Assembly (NCBI GenBank): GCA_038207625.1
Contig: JBBQZO010000030.1
Location: 1 to 64,000, forward strand
Direction: 5' to 3'
Length of the DNA: 64,000 nt
Source of the DNA: JBBQZO01 sp038207625
Lineage (GTDB): Bacteria > Pseudomonadota > Gammaproteobacteria > Burkholderiales > Burkholderiaceae_D
Part shown: one piece after another, positions 54,955-63,768 of the stretch
Numbering within the stretch: position 1 is the stretch's first letter
Layout: the number at the start of each line of letters is the position of its first letter
The notes under the pieces: generated by a model
What the model saw: the letters and a program-made list of their open reading frames with translations, nothing else
What the model was told of the DNA's origin: nothing
The model's database searches: none
Made by a program: the position numbers and the translations under genes

Positions 54955-55866
54955 CTAGGCGCTGGCGTTCTCGTCCCGGTAGGCGCGCGCCTCCAGCTCC
55001 AGCCAGGCGCGGAAATGGGTCAGCGTGGCCGATTCGGCCTTGCCTTCCGGGTACATCAGGCGATACGTGTTGCCGCTCTCGAAAGGGTGGGCGACCGGGA
55101 TCGTCAGCACGCCGGCTTTAAGTTCGTCCTCGACCAGGAACGGCGGCATCAGCGCGATGCCCATCTGGTGGATGGCGGCCTGGCTGAGCATCGAAAACAG
55201 TTCAAAACGGGAGCCGGTCATGTCGTGCTCGACGGTGAGCCCTTGCGACTCGAACCACTGGCGCCACACGTAGGGGCGGGTGGTTTGCTGCAGCAAGGGG
55301 TAGGCGTGCAAGTCCCCCGCGTCGAGCCGTGTGCGTGGGCCGATCAGCGCGGGACTGCACACCGGCACCAGGTTTTCGCGCATCAAGGTATGCGCCTTCA
55401 CGCCCGGCCAGACGGCCTCGCCGCAATGAATGGCGGCGTCGAATTCGGTGTCGTTGAACAGAAAAGGACGCGTGCTGGTGGTCAGGTTGATGGTAATGTC
55501 CGGATGGGCGCGCTGGAAGGTGGCCAGGCGCGGCACCAGCCAGCGCGTGGCGAAGGTGGGCAGCACGGCCAGTTCCAGCGAGCCGCCCAGGCCCCGGTGC
55601 GCCATCAGCTCCAAGGTGTCGCGCTCGACCGCGTTCAGGCGCAGCGCCACCTGGCGGCTGTAGGTGCGCCCCGCGTCGGTCAGCGTCACGCCGCGTTTGC
55701 TACGGTGGAACAGGCTCACGCCGAGAAAGCTTTCCAGCCCGGCGATCTGGCGGCATACTGCGCTTTGGGTCAGCGCCAGTTCGAGCGCGGCCTTGGTGAA
55801 GCTTTCATGGCGGGCCGATGCATCGAATGCCATCAGGGCCCAGGTATTCGGTATTTTTCTGCGCAT
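54955..55866 (-). CDS. LysR-family regulator, GcvA-like, divergent to the glutaryl-CoA genes
   Basis: 303 residues. Helix-turn-helix about 10-65 (FDASARHESFTKAALELALTQSAVCRQI, LGVSLFHRSKRGVTLTDAG) and a GcvA-type effector domain (LELAVLPTFATRWLVPRL, DFDAAIHCGE-like stretch, IGALMP-like MGIALMPPFLVEDEL). It is divergent from the glutaryl-CoA dehydrogenase gene with a 189-base gap, so it is its probable regulator. Confidence 0.93.
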   Translation of the reverse strand: MRRKIPNTWALMAFDASARHESFTKAALELALTQSAVCRQIAGLESFLGVSLFHRSKRGVTLTDAGRTYSRQVALRLNAVERDTLELMAHRGLGGSLELAVLPTFATRWLVPRLATFQRAHPDITINLTTSTRPFLFNDTEFDAAIHCGEAVWPGVKAHTLMRENLVPVCSPALIGPRTRLDAGDLHAYPLLQQTTRPYVWRQWFESQGLTVEHDMTGSRFELFSMLSQAAIHQMGIALMPPFLVEDELKAGVLTIPVAHPFESGNTYRLMYPEGKAESATLTHFRAWLELEARAYRDENASA

Positions 55867-56055
55867 GGCGATGCCAAATTGGTCGATGTGTGCGGTTTGC
55901 GCACAAGCTGGTGCGGATTATGCGTTTGCCTGGCGCCGTCTGGCCCTCTATATTATCGTGAATCAGACTAAATAACCGTTTTCCATGCCGCGCGAGCTAT
56001 GCGCGAATGGAATAACAGTGATCCACCGACGCCCAACCGCACACGAAGGAACGCC

Positions 56056-57246
56056 ATGACCTCGAGCAACTCCAAAGCCAAATTCCACTGGGATGACCCA
56101 CTGTTGCTGTCCCAGCAGCTGAGCGACGAAGAACGCATGGTGCGCGATGCCGCCGCTGCGTACTGCCAGGACAAGCTGCAACCGCGCGTGCAGGACGCGT
56201 TCCGCAACGAAACCACCGACCCCGCGATCTTCCGCGAAATGGGCGAGCTGGGCTTGCTGGGACCAACCATTCCGGAACAATACGGCGGCCCCGGCCTGAA
56301 CTACGTCAGCTACGGCCTGATCGCGCGTGAAGTCGAGCGCGTCGACTCCGGCTACCGTTCGATGATGAGCGTGCAATCTTCGCTGGTGATGGTGCCTATC
56401 TATGAATTCGGCACCGAAGCGCAACGCCAGAAATTCCTGCCTAAACTGGCCACCGGCGAATGGATCGGCTGCTTCGGCCTGACCGAGCCGAACCACGGTT
56501 CCGACCCTGGTTCGATGATCACCCGCGCCAAGAAAGTACCGGGCGGCTACAGCCTGTCGGGCAGCAAGATGTGGATCTCGAATTCGCCGATCGCCGACGT
56601 GTTCGTGGTCTGGGCCAAGGACGACGAAGGCGCGATCCGCGGCTTCGTGCTGGAAAAAGGCATGGCCGGTCTGAGCGCCCCCGCAATCCACGGCAAGTTC
56701 GGCCTGCGCGCCTCGATCACCGGCGAAATCGTCATGGACAGCGTGTTCTGCCCGGAAGAAAATGCATTCCCGGATGTGCGCGGCCTGAAAGGTCCGTTCA
56801 CCTGCCTGAACTCGGCGCGCTACGGCATCGCCTGGGGCGCACTGGGCGCGGCCGAAGACTGCTTCCACCGCGCGCGCCAGTACGTGCTGGACCGCCATCA
56901 GTTTGGCCGCCCGCTGGCCGCCAATCAGCTGATCCAGAAGAAGCTGGCCGACATGCTGACCGAAATCACGCTGGGCCTGCAAGGCTGTCTGCAACTGGGG
57001 CGCATGAAGGACGCCGGTTCCGCGTCGGTCGAAATCACCTCGATCATGAAGCGCAATTCCTGCGGCAAGTCGCTCGACATCGCCCGCGTCGCGCGCGACA
57101 TGTTGGGTGGTAACGGCATCTCCGACGAATTCGGCATCATCCGCCACATGGTCAATCTGGAAGTGGTCAACACCTACGAAGGCACGCACGACATTCACGC
57201 GCTGATCCTCGGCCGCGCGATCACCGGCATCCAGGCGTTTTCCTGA
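56056..57246 (+). CDS. gcdH: Glutaryl-CoA dehydrogenase
   Basis: 396 residues from ATG 56056 (AAGGA before it). FAD acyl-CoA dehydrogenase that oxidises and decarboxylates glutaryl-CoA to crotonyl-CoA, in lysine, tryptophan and glutarate breakdown. Blocks: IPEQYGGPGLNYVSYGLIAREVERVDSGYRS-type region, CFGLTEPNHGSDPGSM, KMWISNSPIADVFVVWAK, and the catalytic Glu in YEGTHDIHALILGRAITG near 374. The RVDSGYRSMMSVQSSLV stretch is characteristic of this subgroup. A CoA transferase gene follows. Confidence 0.95.
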   Translation: MTSSNSKAKFHWDDPLLLSQQLSDEERMVRDAAAAYCQDKLQPRVQDAFRNETTDPAIFREMGELGLLGPTIPEQYGGPGLNYVSYGLIAREVERVDSGYRSMMSVQSSLVMVPIYEFGTEAQRQKFLPKLATGEWIGCFGLTEPNHGSDPGSMITRAKKVPGGYSLSGSKMWISNSPIADVFVVWAKDDEGAIRGFVLEKGMAGLSAPAIHGKFGLRASITGEIVMDSVFCPEENAFPDVRGLKGPFTCLNSARYGIAWGALGAAEDCFHRARQYVLDRHQFGRPLAANQLIQKKLADMLTEITLGLQGCLQLGRMKDAGSASVEITSIMKRNSCGKSLDIARVARDMLGGNGISDEFGIIRHMVNLEVVNTYEGTHDIHALILGRAITGIQAFS

Positions 57247-57273
57247 TATCCAGCACAGCGAAAGGATGATTTT

Positions 57274-58494
57274 GTGAGTCTGCTTCCCGACATCAAGGTG
57301 CTGGACCTGACGCGCGTGCTGGCCGGCCCGTGGTGTACCCAACTGCTGGCCGATTACGGCGCAACCGTCATCAAGATCGAAAAGCCCGGCGTGGGCGACG
57401 ACACGCGCCACTGGGGGCCGCCGTTTGCGATGGATGCAAACGGCAACTCCAGCGGCGAGGCGGCCTACTACCTGTCGGCCAATCGCGGCAAGCAGTCGGT
57501 CACGCTCGATTTCGCCAAGCCGGAGGGCGCGGCCTTGCTGCGCCAGCTGGTGGCGCAGGCGGACGTGCTGATCGAGAACTACAAGGTCGGCAGCCTGGAA
57601 AAATACGGACTCGATTATGAGTCGCTCAAAGCCATCAATCCGCGCCTGATTTACTGCTCGATCACCGGCTTCGGCCAGACCGGGCCGTATGCGGCGCGGC
57701 CCGGATACGACTTCGCGATCCAGGGTATCGGCGGCTTGATGAGCATCACCGGCGAGCGCGACGACCTGCCCGGCGGCGGCCCGCAAAAGGTCGGCGTGGC
57801 GGTGGTCGACGTGATGACCGGCATGTACGCCAGTTCGGCCATTCTGGCGGCGCTGGCCAACCGCGCCAGCACCGGCGAAGGGCGCTACATCGACGTGGCG
57901 CTGCTCGACGTGCAAGTAGCGATGCTGGCCAACGTGGGCATGAACCATCTGGTGACGGGCGCCCTGCCCAAGCGCTGGGGCAATGCGCATCCGAACATCG
58001 TGCCGTATCAGGCGTTTGAAACGGGTGACGGGCGCATCGTCATCGCGGTGGGTAACGACGGCCAGTTCGCCAGCCTGTGCCGCGTGCTGGGCAAGCCGGA
58101 GTGGTATCAGGATGAGCGCTTCGCCACCAATCCGGCGCGCGTCAAGCATCGCGACATTCTGGTGGTGCTGATCGCCGAAGCGATCCGCCTGTGGCCGGCG
58201 CACGAATTGGCCGAAGCGCTGGAAGCGCGCGGCGTGCCTTGCGGGCCGATTAACAATCTGGCGCAGGTGTTCGCCGACCCGCAGGTGCAGGCGCGCGCGA
58301 TGCGCGTCGACGTGGCGCATCCGACGGCTGGCAGTGTGCCGCAAGTGCGCCATCCGGTGCGCTTTTCCGGCGACGCGCTCGCACCGATGACGGCGCCGCC
58401 GACGCTGGGCCAGCACACCGATCAGGTGCTGCAGGACATGCTGGGCATGCAGTCGGACGAAATCGCCGTGCTGCGCGGTCAGCGTCTGGTCTGA
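57274..58494 (+). CDS. CaiB/BaiF-type CoA transferase, probably glutarate-directed
   Basis: 406 residues from a GTG start with AAAGGATG upstream. Class III CoA transferase: LDLTRVLAGPWCTQLLADYGA at the N-terminus, NRGKQSVTLDF, LIENYKVGSLEKYGLDY, GYDFAIQGIGGLMSITG and the catalytic Asp in VAVVDVMTGMYASS. Next to gcdH it most likely charges glutarate with CoA from succinyl-CoA, giving the dehydrogenase its substrate; this is context inference, as known for the human C7orf10/SUGCT counterpart. Confidence 0.9.
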   Translation: MSLLPDIKVLDLTRVLAGPWCTQLLADYGATVIKIEKPGVGDDTRHWGPPFAMDANGNSSGEAAYYLSANRGKQSVTLDFAKPEGAALLRQLVAQADVLIENYKVGSLEKYGLDYESLKAINPRLIYCSITGFGQTGPYAARPGYDFAIQGIGGLMSITGERDDLPGGGPQKVGVAVVDVMTGMYASSAILAALANRASTGEGRYIDVALLDVQVAMLANVGMNHLVTGALPKRWGNAHPNIVPYQAFETGDGRIVIAVGNDGQFASLCRVLGKPEWYQDERFATNPARVKHRDILVVLIAEAIRLWPAHELAEALEARGVPCGPINNLAQVFADPQVQARAMRVDVAHPTAGSVPQVRHPVRFSGDALAPMTAPPTLGQHTDQVLQDMLGMQSDEIAVLRGQRLV

Positions 58495-58748
58495 GGGCAC
58501 CCACGGCGGCCAGCGCGCGTGGTCCGGGCGGCCATGCAATGCCGTCTCTGCGGCCGCGGACCTGGGGCTGGGCTGCGATACCGTGCCGTCGTTGCCGCGG
58601 CGCGCCCAGCGGCCTTTGATCATGCATTGGCTGCGCCGCGCCGTTCGGCACGCGAGCCGCCACTTTCCACAAATGGCGCGCCAGATCTGGCCGCGCACCG
58701 ACCAGGGGCGAGGCCAGCATCGACACGAAAATCCGCTCCCTTGAACTG

Positions 58749-59612
58749 GTGCGCCCCGAAGGCGCGCGCAGTTATCTGTTGGCAGCGCCCGAGCAAACGT
58801 CGGCAGGCAAACGTCCTCTCGTCATCGTGTTGCACGGCGCCGGTGCCAACGCCGCGCAAGTACTCGGTTTGGCGTTTCCGCCGTCACCGTTGTCTGTCTG
58901 GCTGGACATCGGCGCGCGCGAACAACTGGTGATCGTCGCGCCCAACGGCCGCAAGAAGAGTTGGGACGACAGCTTCGCGCACTCGTTCATCAATCCCGAT
59001 GTCGACGACACCGGTTTCATCAGCGCCATCATTGATCAATCCATCGCCGACAACGACGTCGATCCGGCGCGCGTGTATGTGATTGGCGCCTCCAAAGGCG
59101 GCGTCATGGCGTATCGGCTGGCGAGCGACATCGCCCCGAAACTGGCGGCCTTTTGCGCGGTGCTCGCGGCCATGCCGGTCAAGAGCAAATGCGCGGCGCC
59201 GACGCTGGCGCTGTCGACCCTGATCATCGCCGGCACCGCAGATCCATTGGTGCCGTATTTCGGTGGCCGGGGCTTCTACTATCCCCTGCTTGGCAAGTGG
59301 ACCAGCGTGGATCAATCGGTCGCTGTGTGGCGCACGCTGGCCCGGATTTTCGATGCGCCGGCGGTCAGCGATATCGCCCCGCGCAACGCCAGCGACCCAA
59401 CGCGCGCGACGCGTTTTGTGTGGGGCGCAGACCCGTGCAAACTGCAGGTGGCGCACGTCAGGATTGACAAGGGCGGCCACGCGGAACCGAGCGCAGTGAA
59501 ACGTTATCCTCGCTTGCTGAGCCGGCTGGTTGGCGCGCAAAACGCCGACTTCGAAGTGGCCGAGGAAGCGTGGGCATTTTTCAAGGACAAACGACGCGGT
59601 TTGTTGCCTTGA
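58749..59612 (+). CDS. LpqC/PHB-depolymerase-like esterase, start uncertain
   Basis: 287 residues counted from GTG 58749. The hydrolase core is complete: VIVLHGAGANAAQVLG, IVAPNGRKKSWDDSF, nucleophile in VIGASKGGVMAYRLA, LIIAGTADPLVPYFGG and a His in IDKGGHAEPS. Relatives carry a signal peptide, yet no usual start codon lies in frame between the stop near 58610 and 58749, although the protein-like reading (KIRSLELVRPEGARSYL) continues upstream of the GTG. Either it starts unusually, or a frameshift removed the leader. Confidence 0.75.
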   Translation: MRPEGARSYLLAAPEQTSAGKRPLVIVLHGAGANAAQVLGLAFPPSPLSVWLDIGAREQLVIVAPNGRKKSWDDSFAHSFINPDVDDTGFISAIIDQSIADNDVDPARVYVIGASKGGVMAYRLASDIAPKLAAFCAVLAAMPVKSKCAAPTLALSTLIIAGTADPLVPYFGGRGFYYPLLGKWTSVDQSVAVWRTLARIFDAPAVSDIAPRNASDPTRATRFVWGADPCKLQVAHVRIDKGGHAEPSAVKRYPRLLSRLVGAQNADFEVAEEAWAFFKDKRRGLLP

Positions 59613-59674
59613 GAATGAATCAAACCTGGCCTGGATTTTTTGTCTCGAAGTAATTTCATTGGCCACTTTTTAAG

Positions 59675-59893
59675 CTATTTTTTCAATAGTTGATTGTATC
59701 TTGCCACTCCAACAATAATTGAGGCGGGAATTATGGCCAGTAAGATTCTTATCGGATTATCAGTCGCAAATGAAATAAAATTTCCCAGTCCGTTGTACCA
59801 ACATAGAAAAAATATCAGGCCAAGCAATAGAATGCATGCGAAGGCAAATCCATTCTCAATGGATGACAATAGATCTTTGTTGGAACGTGGCAT
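59675..59893 (-). CDS. Tiny inner-membrane protein in an AT-rich pocket
   Basis: 72 residues with AAGGAG eight bases before the ATG, so probably real. Two hydrophobic helices (about 14-32 FAFACILLLGLIFFLCWYN and 46-64 PIRILLAIIPASIIVGVA) with a short loop and basic C-terminus YNQLLKK. No family recognised. Base composition is far AT-richer than neighbouring genes, hinting at acquisition. The convergent esterase transcript would be antisense to it up to the hairpin at 60009-60066. Confidence 0.6.
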   Translation of the reverse strand: MPRSNKDLLSSIENGFAFACILLLGLIFFLCWYNGLGNFISFATDNPIRILLAIIPASIIVGVARYNQLLKK

Positions 59894-59906
59894 AAGATTC
59901 TCCTTG

Positions 59907-59934
59907 GAGTAATTACTCCGTTGCTCCGCAACGC
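59907..59934. promoter_or_regulatory. Palindrome and hairpin in the leader of the tiny membrane protein
   Basis: GGAGTAATTACTCC (59907-59920) is a perfect 14-base palindrome, and CGTTGC/GCAACG (59920-59934) forms a six-base hairpin next to it. The first overlaps the ribosome binding site region of the gene on the minus strand, so it may control its translation or be an operator. Confidence 0.45.
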
Positions 59935-60008
59935 AATTCTTACCAGGCTATTGGAAGAGGAAATTTTGCCTCAAAAAGAACCTAAAACCACCCTAATAGT
60001 GACGGTGG

Positions 60009-60066
60009 ATTGCCTGTAATTTAAGCAAAATCATACTTTTTGCTAAAATTTCAGGCAATTTTTTTT
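60009..60066 (+). terminator. Very long hairpin with T run, plus strand
   Basis: Arms 60009-60030 and 60038-60059 pair over 22 bases with two mismatches around a seven-base loop, and eight T (60059-60066) follow. It looks like a strong terminator for rightward transcription, though the last plus-strand gene ends 400 bases earlier. It could also be the stem of a small mobile repeat. Confidence 0.65.
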
Positions 60067-60257
60067 GTCCAGATTTTGAAGAACTTCCCACCACCGAATG
60101 ATTTTTCAACAGCGCTGCTAATCGCCGCGCACAGTTGGCGAACTGCGTGGCGTGCCGATTCGATCGCGATCAGATGGGCGACGTCGATCGTGTCGCCGCG
60201 CGGCGTCGAGCGCGCGCGCCGGCAGCACGGCGTTGCTGACGATGCTGCGAGCCTCGT
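60051..60257 (-). pseudogene. Coding-like stretch in frame behind the glutamine-synthetase-like gene
   Basis: Directly after the TAA of the gene at 60258 the same frame stays open for about 68 codons and reads like protein: RGDTIDVAHLIAIESARHAV, RQLCAAISSAVEKSFGGG, then KFFKIWTKKIA and TGA. There is no start codon of its own. It may be the C-terminal remnant of an unrelated gene, or a readthrough extension; family not recognised. Its last bases enter the long hairpin. Confidence 0.25.
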
Positions 60258-61613
60258 TTACAAAAACCAGGCACATTCGCGCGCGCTGATCTCGTTCATG
60301 AAGGCGCGTTGATCCTCGCGCCGGTTCTGGCAGTAGACGTTGACGAACTCGGCGCCCAGGCCGTGCGCGACGAAGTCGGCGCCGGCCATCTGGCGCACGG
60401 CGTCGAGCATATCGGTGGGGAAGTCGACGCCGCTGCCGCGCTCGTCGTTCAACGATGCGATCGGCTCGCGCGCTTGTTCGAGGCCGTATTCGATGGCCGC
60501 CAGCACGCAGGCCAGCGCCAGATACGGATTGGCGTCGGCGCCGGACAGGCGGTGTTCGATGCGCAGGTCGTGTGGCTCGGAGGCGGGAATGCGCAGGCAG
60601 GCGTCGCGGTTCTCCACGCCCCAGCTGGCGCGACTGGCGGCGTTGACGGCGCCGCTGGTGTAGCGCCGGAACGCGTTGTGGGTGGCCGCGTGGATCGGCA
60701 TCGTGTGCGGGATCCAGTCCAGGCAGCCGGCGACGGCGTGGCGCAGCGCGGCGCCGTCGCCCGCACCTAGCAGGTTCTCGCCATGCTCGCCGTACAGGCT
60801 CACGTGCAGGTGCAGGCCGCTGCCGGGATGGTTCAGGTAGGGCTTGGCCATGAAGCTCGCCTCGCAGCCGTGCTGGCGCGCCACGCCGCGCACCACGCGC
60901 GCGAACATGGCCGAGTGGTCGGCCGCGCGCAGCACGTCGCTGGAATGCTCGAAGTTGATCTCGAATTGGGACGGGCCATTTTCGGACAGCATGGTGGTGG
61001 TCTTGATGTCCTGCAGTCGGGCGCAGCGCACGATGTCGTCCAACACGTCGGCGAAGTGGTACAGGCTGTCGATGTCGAACGCGGTTTCGTCCTGCGCACC
61101 GGTGGTGCGGTCACGCGGCGCTTGCGGCAGACCATTCACGCGCAGCGGGTCGATCAGGTAGAACTCCAGTTCAAAGGCGACGGTGGGGTGGATGCCTTTG
61201 GCGCGCAGGCGCTCGAGCACGCGCGCGAGCACGTCGCGCGGTTCGAAGCAGACCGGCGCGGCGCTGCCGGTGGAGGTCATCATCATCTGCGCGAGGGGTT
61301 CGCGCTGCCAGCCCACGCGCACCAGGCTGCCCGGAATCAGGCGGCGCGGCGTGTCCGGGTCGCCGTCTTCAAACGCGTATTCGTCGATTCGGTACACGCG
61401 CCCCTGGGTGCCCAGCAGCAGCATGTTTTGCGGGTATTTCAGCATCGTGCCGGCCGCGATTTTTTCGATGTGGGCGATCGGAAAACGCTTGCCGTGGAAA
61501 CGGCCGGACAGGCCCATTTCGATCAGGTCGACGTGTTCGATGTCCGGATGGCGCAGGCGGAAGGCGCGCACTTCTTGCAGCAAGCTGTCGTCGGTTGGCG
61601 GGCGGGTGTTCAT
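60258..61613 (-). CDS. puuA: Glutamine-synthetase-like gamma-glutamylpolyamine synthetase
   Basis: 451 residues, GAAGGAGA before the ATG. Glutamine synthetase fold: beta-grasp domain first, then the catalytic domain with AFELEFYLID, FEINFEHSSDVLRAADH, KPYLNHPGSGLHLHVSLY, and SRASWGVENRDACLRIP and RIEHRLSGADANPYLALA. The adenylylation site of classical GlnA is missing, as in PuuA-type ligases that join glutamate to putrescine or other amines. Clustering with a PuuR-like regulator and a PuuB-like oxidase supports amine breakdown. Confidence 0.88.
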   Translation of the reverse strand: MNTRPPTDDSLLQEVRAFRLRHPDIEHVDLIEMGLSGRFHGKRFPIAHIEKIAAGTMLKYPQNMLLLGTQGRVYRIDEYAFEDGDPDTPRRLIPGSLVRVGWQREPLAQMMMTSTGSAAPVCFEPRDVLARVLERLRAKGIHPTVAFELEFYLIDPLRVNGLPQAPRDRTTGAQDETAFDIDSLYHFADVLDDIVRCARLQDIKTTTMLSENGPSQFEINFEHSSDVLRAADHSAMFARVVRGVARQHGCEASFMAKPYLNHPGSGLHLHVSLYGEHGENLLGAGDGAALRHAVAGCLDWIPHTMPIHAATHNAFRRYTSGAVNAASRASWGVENRDACLRIPASEPHDLRIEHRLSGADANPYLALACVLAAIEYGLEQAREPIASLNDERGSGVDFPTDMLDAVRQMAGADFVAHGLGAEFVNVYCQNRREDQRAFMNEISARECAWFL

Positions 61614-61659
61614 GGGTTTCTCCTTCGTTCAGGGCGGGGGCGAACTGTTGATGCGCCGG

Positions 61660-61745
61660 TGACTCCGGCGCGCGAAAGCGGGGTCAGAGTAATTTGTGCG
61701 ATGCCCCCGCACAAAAAAACGCTGCCCCCGGTTCCGCTGGCGCTG
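61660..61745. repeat. GGGGTCAGAGT-type hairpin repeat, decayed right arm
   Basis: 34 bases (61670-61703) are identical to 39143-39176 in the recG-queA gap. The right arm has drifted (ACGCTGCCCCC instead of ACTCTGACCCC), so the outer stem no longer pairs. It lies in the gap between the regulator and the puuA-like gene. Confidence 0.85.
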
Positions 61746-61793
61746 CGGGTATTCGTATTGCGGCGATGGCGATTCATGTCACTGCGCGCGTGC

Positions 61794-62348
61794 TCAGCTA
61801 AAGATCCACAGCACCTTCGTTTGCACGGCGCCGAGGTTGCTGTAGCGGCAGGGCGAGCCGCTACGGAAATGGAAGGCGTCGCCCTGCACCAGCGTGCGCT
61901 GCTCGCCATCGACCAGCAGCGTCAGTTCGCCTTCAAGCACGTAGCCGGCTTGTTCGTTGCTGTCCATGATGTGGCGGTCGCCCGATTCGGCGCCCGGCTC
62001 CATCACCGTTTCGAGCATGCAGAAGCGGTTCGACAGGTCGGGCGAAACGAGGTGGTCGACCACCCCGCGCGCATAGTTGAGCGTGCGCCGTTCGGCCGGA
62101 CGGGTGACCCAGGCGCAGGCGGACGCTTCGGCCTTGGGGAAGAAGTAGGTGGTCGGCACGCCCAGCGTTTTTTCGATCACGTTCATGTCTTCCACGGTCG
62201 GCTGCGACAGGCCGCGCTCGATCTGCGACATGAAGCCGACCGAGCGGCCGATGCGCCCGGCCAGCTCCTGCAGCGTGAAGCCTTTGCGCTTGCGCAGGTC
62301 GCGGATCAGGCCGCCCAGAGTGGCGCCGGCGGGAGTTGCTTGGTTCAT
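61794..62348 (-). CDS. puuR: Xre-cupin transcriptional regulator, PuuR-like
   Basis: 184 residues from ATG 62348 (GAGGA upstream; a longer start 15 codons up is possible). N-terminal helix-turn-helix (LIRDLRKRKGFTLQELAGRIG, SVGFMSQIERGLSQPTVE) and C-terminal cupin (about 110-182: GYVLEGELTLLVDGE, LVQGDAFHFRSGSPCRYSN). E. coli PuuR, of the same build, represses putrescine catabolic genes and is released by putrescine. Flanked by the ligase and oxidase genes on the same strand. Confidence 0.88.
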   Translation of the reverse strand: MNQATPAGATLGGLIRDLRKRKGFTLQELAGRIGRSVGFMSQIERGLSQPTVEDMNVIEKTLGVPTTYFFPKAEASACAWVTRPAERRTLNYARGVVDHLVSPDLSNRFCMLETVMEPGAESGDRHIMDSNEQAGYVLEGELTLLVDGEQRTLVQGDAFHFRSGSPCRYSNLGAVQTKVLWIFS

Positions 62349-62455
62349 CGTGGTCCTCGTTGAATTGGTTTCGTTGGTCTGGCAGAGGTTCATCGGAGCT
62401 ATGTGCGTTGCGTGATTCGGGCGCGCCGCGCGGAATGCGGCAGATGCGGTGCGCG

Positions 62456-63739
62456 CTAGAGCGCGTCGCGCAGGCGGTACCAGGCCTTGCCGGCCGCCTC
62501 CAGCGATGGCGCCAGCAGCGCGCCGCCGGGAAAGGCGCGCTGGCGCAGGCGCATGAACAGCGTCAGCTTATCGGGCTCGCCAAGCAGCGCGTCGGCGACC
62601 GCACGCGCGGCGGCGCAGGTGGGCAGCACGCCATGGCCGGAATAGCCCTGCATCCAGTACACATTGCCGCGCCGGCCCACATCGGGCGCGCGGCTCATGC
62701 TGATGTCGATGTGGCCGCCCCAGCCATGCTCGATCCTGACGCCTTTGAGCGCCGGGAACACGCGTTCCAGGCGCGGGCGGATCGCGCCGGCGATGTCGTG
62801 CGGGATGCCGCCCAGATAGGTGCAGCCGCCGCCAAACAGCAGCCGATGGTCGGGCGTGATGCGAAAGTAGTCGAGCACGAACTGGTTGTCGGTGACGCAG
62901 GTGTCGCCCGGCAGCAAAGCCCTGGCGCGGGCCGCCTCCAGCGGCTCGGTGGTGACGACGAAGGTGCCCACCGGCAGCAGGCGGCGACTCAATGCCGGGT
63001 CGAGCCGGTCGATATACGCGTTGCAGGCGAGTACCAGCGCGTCGCAGCGGATCTGGCCGTGTTCGGTGGTGACGTGGATGCGCTCGCCCACCTCATGATA
63101 CGACAGCGCGCGCGTTTGCTCGACGATCTGGCCGCCCGCCAGTTCGATCGCCTGCGCCAGGCCCAGCGCGAGCTTGAGCGGATTGAGGTGGGCGCCTTCC
63201 GGATCGAGCAGGCCGGCCTGGTAACGCTCACTGGCCACCCAGTCGGGCAGGGCATTTTTTTCGACCAATTGCAGACGCTCGTAGCCCCATTTCTCGGCCG
63301 CGTGGCGCTGCCATTCGCGCAGCAGCGCGACGCGGCGCGGCAGCACCGACGTCCACAAGTGGCCGGGCCGGTAGTCGCAGTCGAAACCGTGGCGCGCGGG
63401 CAGCGCCTTGACTTCGGCCGCGGCCCAGCGCATCAGGTCCCACAACTGACGTGCGTCGTCGCGTCCCAACGCCTGTTCGAGCGGGTCCATGTCGCACGAC
63501 CAGCCCAGGATCGCCATGCCGCCGTTGCGCCCCGATGCGGCCCAGCCGACCCGGCTCGCTTCGATCAGGGTGACGCGCTTGCCGGCCAGTGCCAGTCGCA
63601 GCGCCGTGTGCAGGCCGGAAAAGCCGGCGCCGATGATCAGCACGTCAGTATCGATCTCGCCCGTTTGCGCGGGGCGGGGCGGCGCCGCGCAGGTGCTGGC
63701 GTAGTAACTGTCGATGTGTTCGGTGGCGCGGTGAAACAT
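62456..63739 (-). CDS. puuB: FAD-dependent gamma-glutamylpolyamine oxidase, PuuB-like
   Basis: 427 residues of the DAO fold. FAD-binding DVLIIGAGFSGLHTALRLAL around 32-51 and VTLIEASRVGWAASGRNGG after it, then LVLACNAYIDRL and a C-terminal MQGYSGHGVLPTCAA that closes on the flavin. PuuB oxidises gamma-glutamylputrescine to the aldehyde. First gene of the leftward cluster; AAGGA before the ATG. Aldehyde dehydrogenase and hydrolase partners (PuuC, PuuD) are not in the window. Confidence 0.88.
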   Translation of the reverse strand: MFHRATEHIDSYYASTCAAPPRPAQTGEIDTDVLIIGAGFSGLHTALRLALAGKRVTLIEASRVGWAASGRNGGMAILGWSCDMDPLEQALGRDDARQLWDLMRWAAAEVKALPARHGFDCDYRPGHLWTSVLPRRVALLREWQRHAAEKWGYERLQLVEKNALPDWVASERYQAGLLDPEGAHLNPLKLALGLAQAIELAGGQIVEQTRALSYHEVGERIHVTTEHGQIRCDALVLACNAYIDRLDPALSRRLLPVGTFVVTTEPLEAARARALLPGDTCVTDNQFVLDYFRITPDHRLLFGGGCTYLGGIPHDIAGAIRPRLERVFPALKGVRIEHGWGGHIDISMSRAPDVGRRGNVYWMQGYSGHGVLPTCAAARAVADALLGEPDKLTLFMRLRQRAFPGGALLAPSLEAAGKAWYRLRDAL

Positions 63740-63768
63740 GGCATCCTTGCGTGAAAATTTACTTTTGA

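Noticed and set aside
55963..58698. 911-codon open frame opposite gcdH and the CoA transferase
   Set aside because: Both plus-strand genes have full family motifs; the antisense product is His/Arg/Gln-rich low complexity.
59694..59912. 72-codon plus-strand frame opposite the tiny membrane protein
   Set aside because: No ribosome site and no membrane or domain pattern; the minus-strand frame is better supported.
60783..63754. Long plus-strand frames opposite the puu cluster
   Set aside because: All three minus-strand genes have clear motifs and ribosome sites; the opposite frames are compositional shadows.
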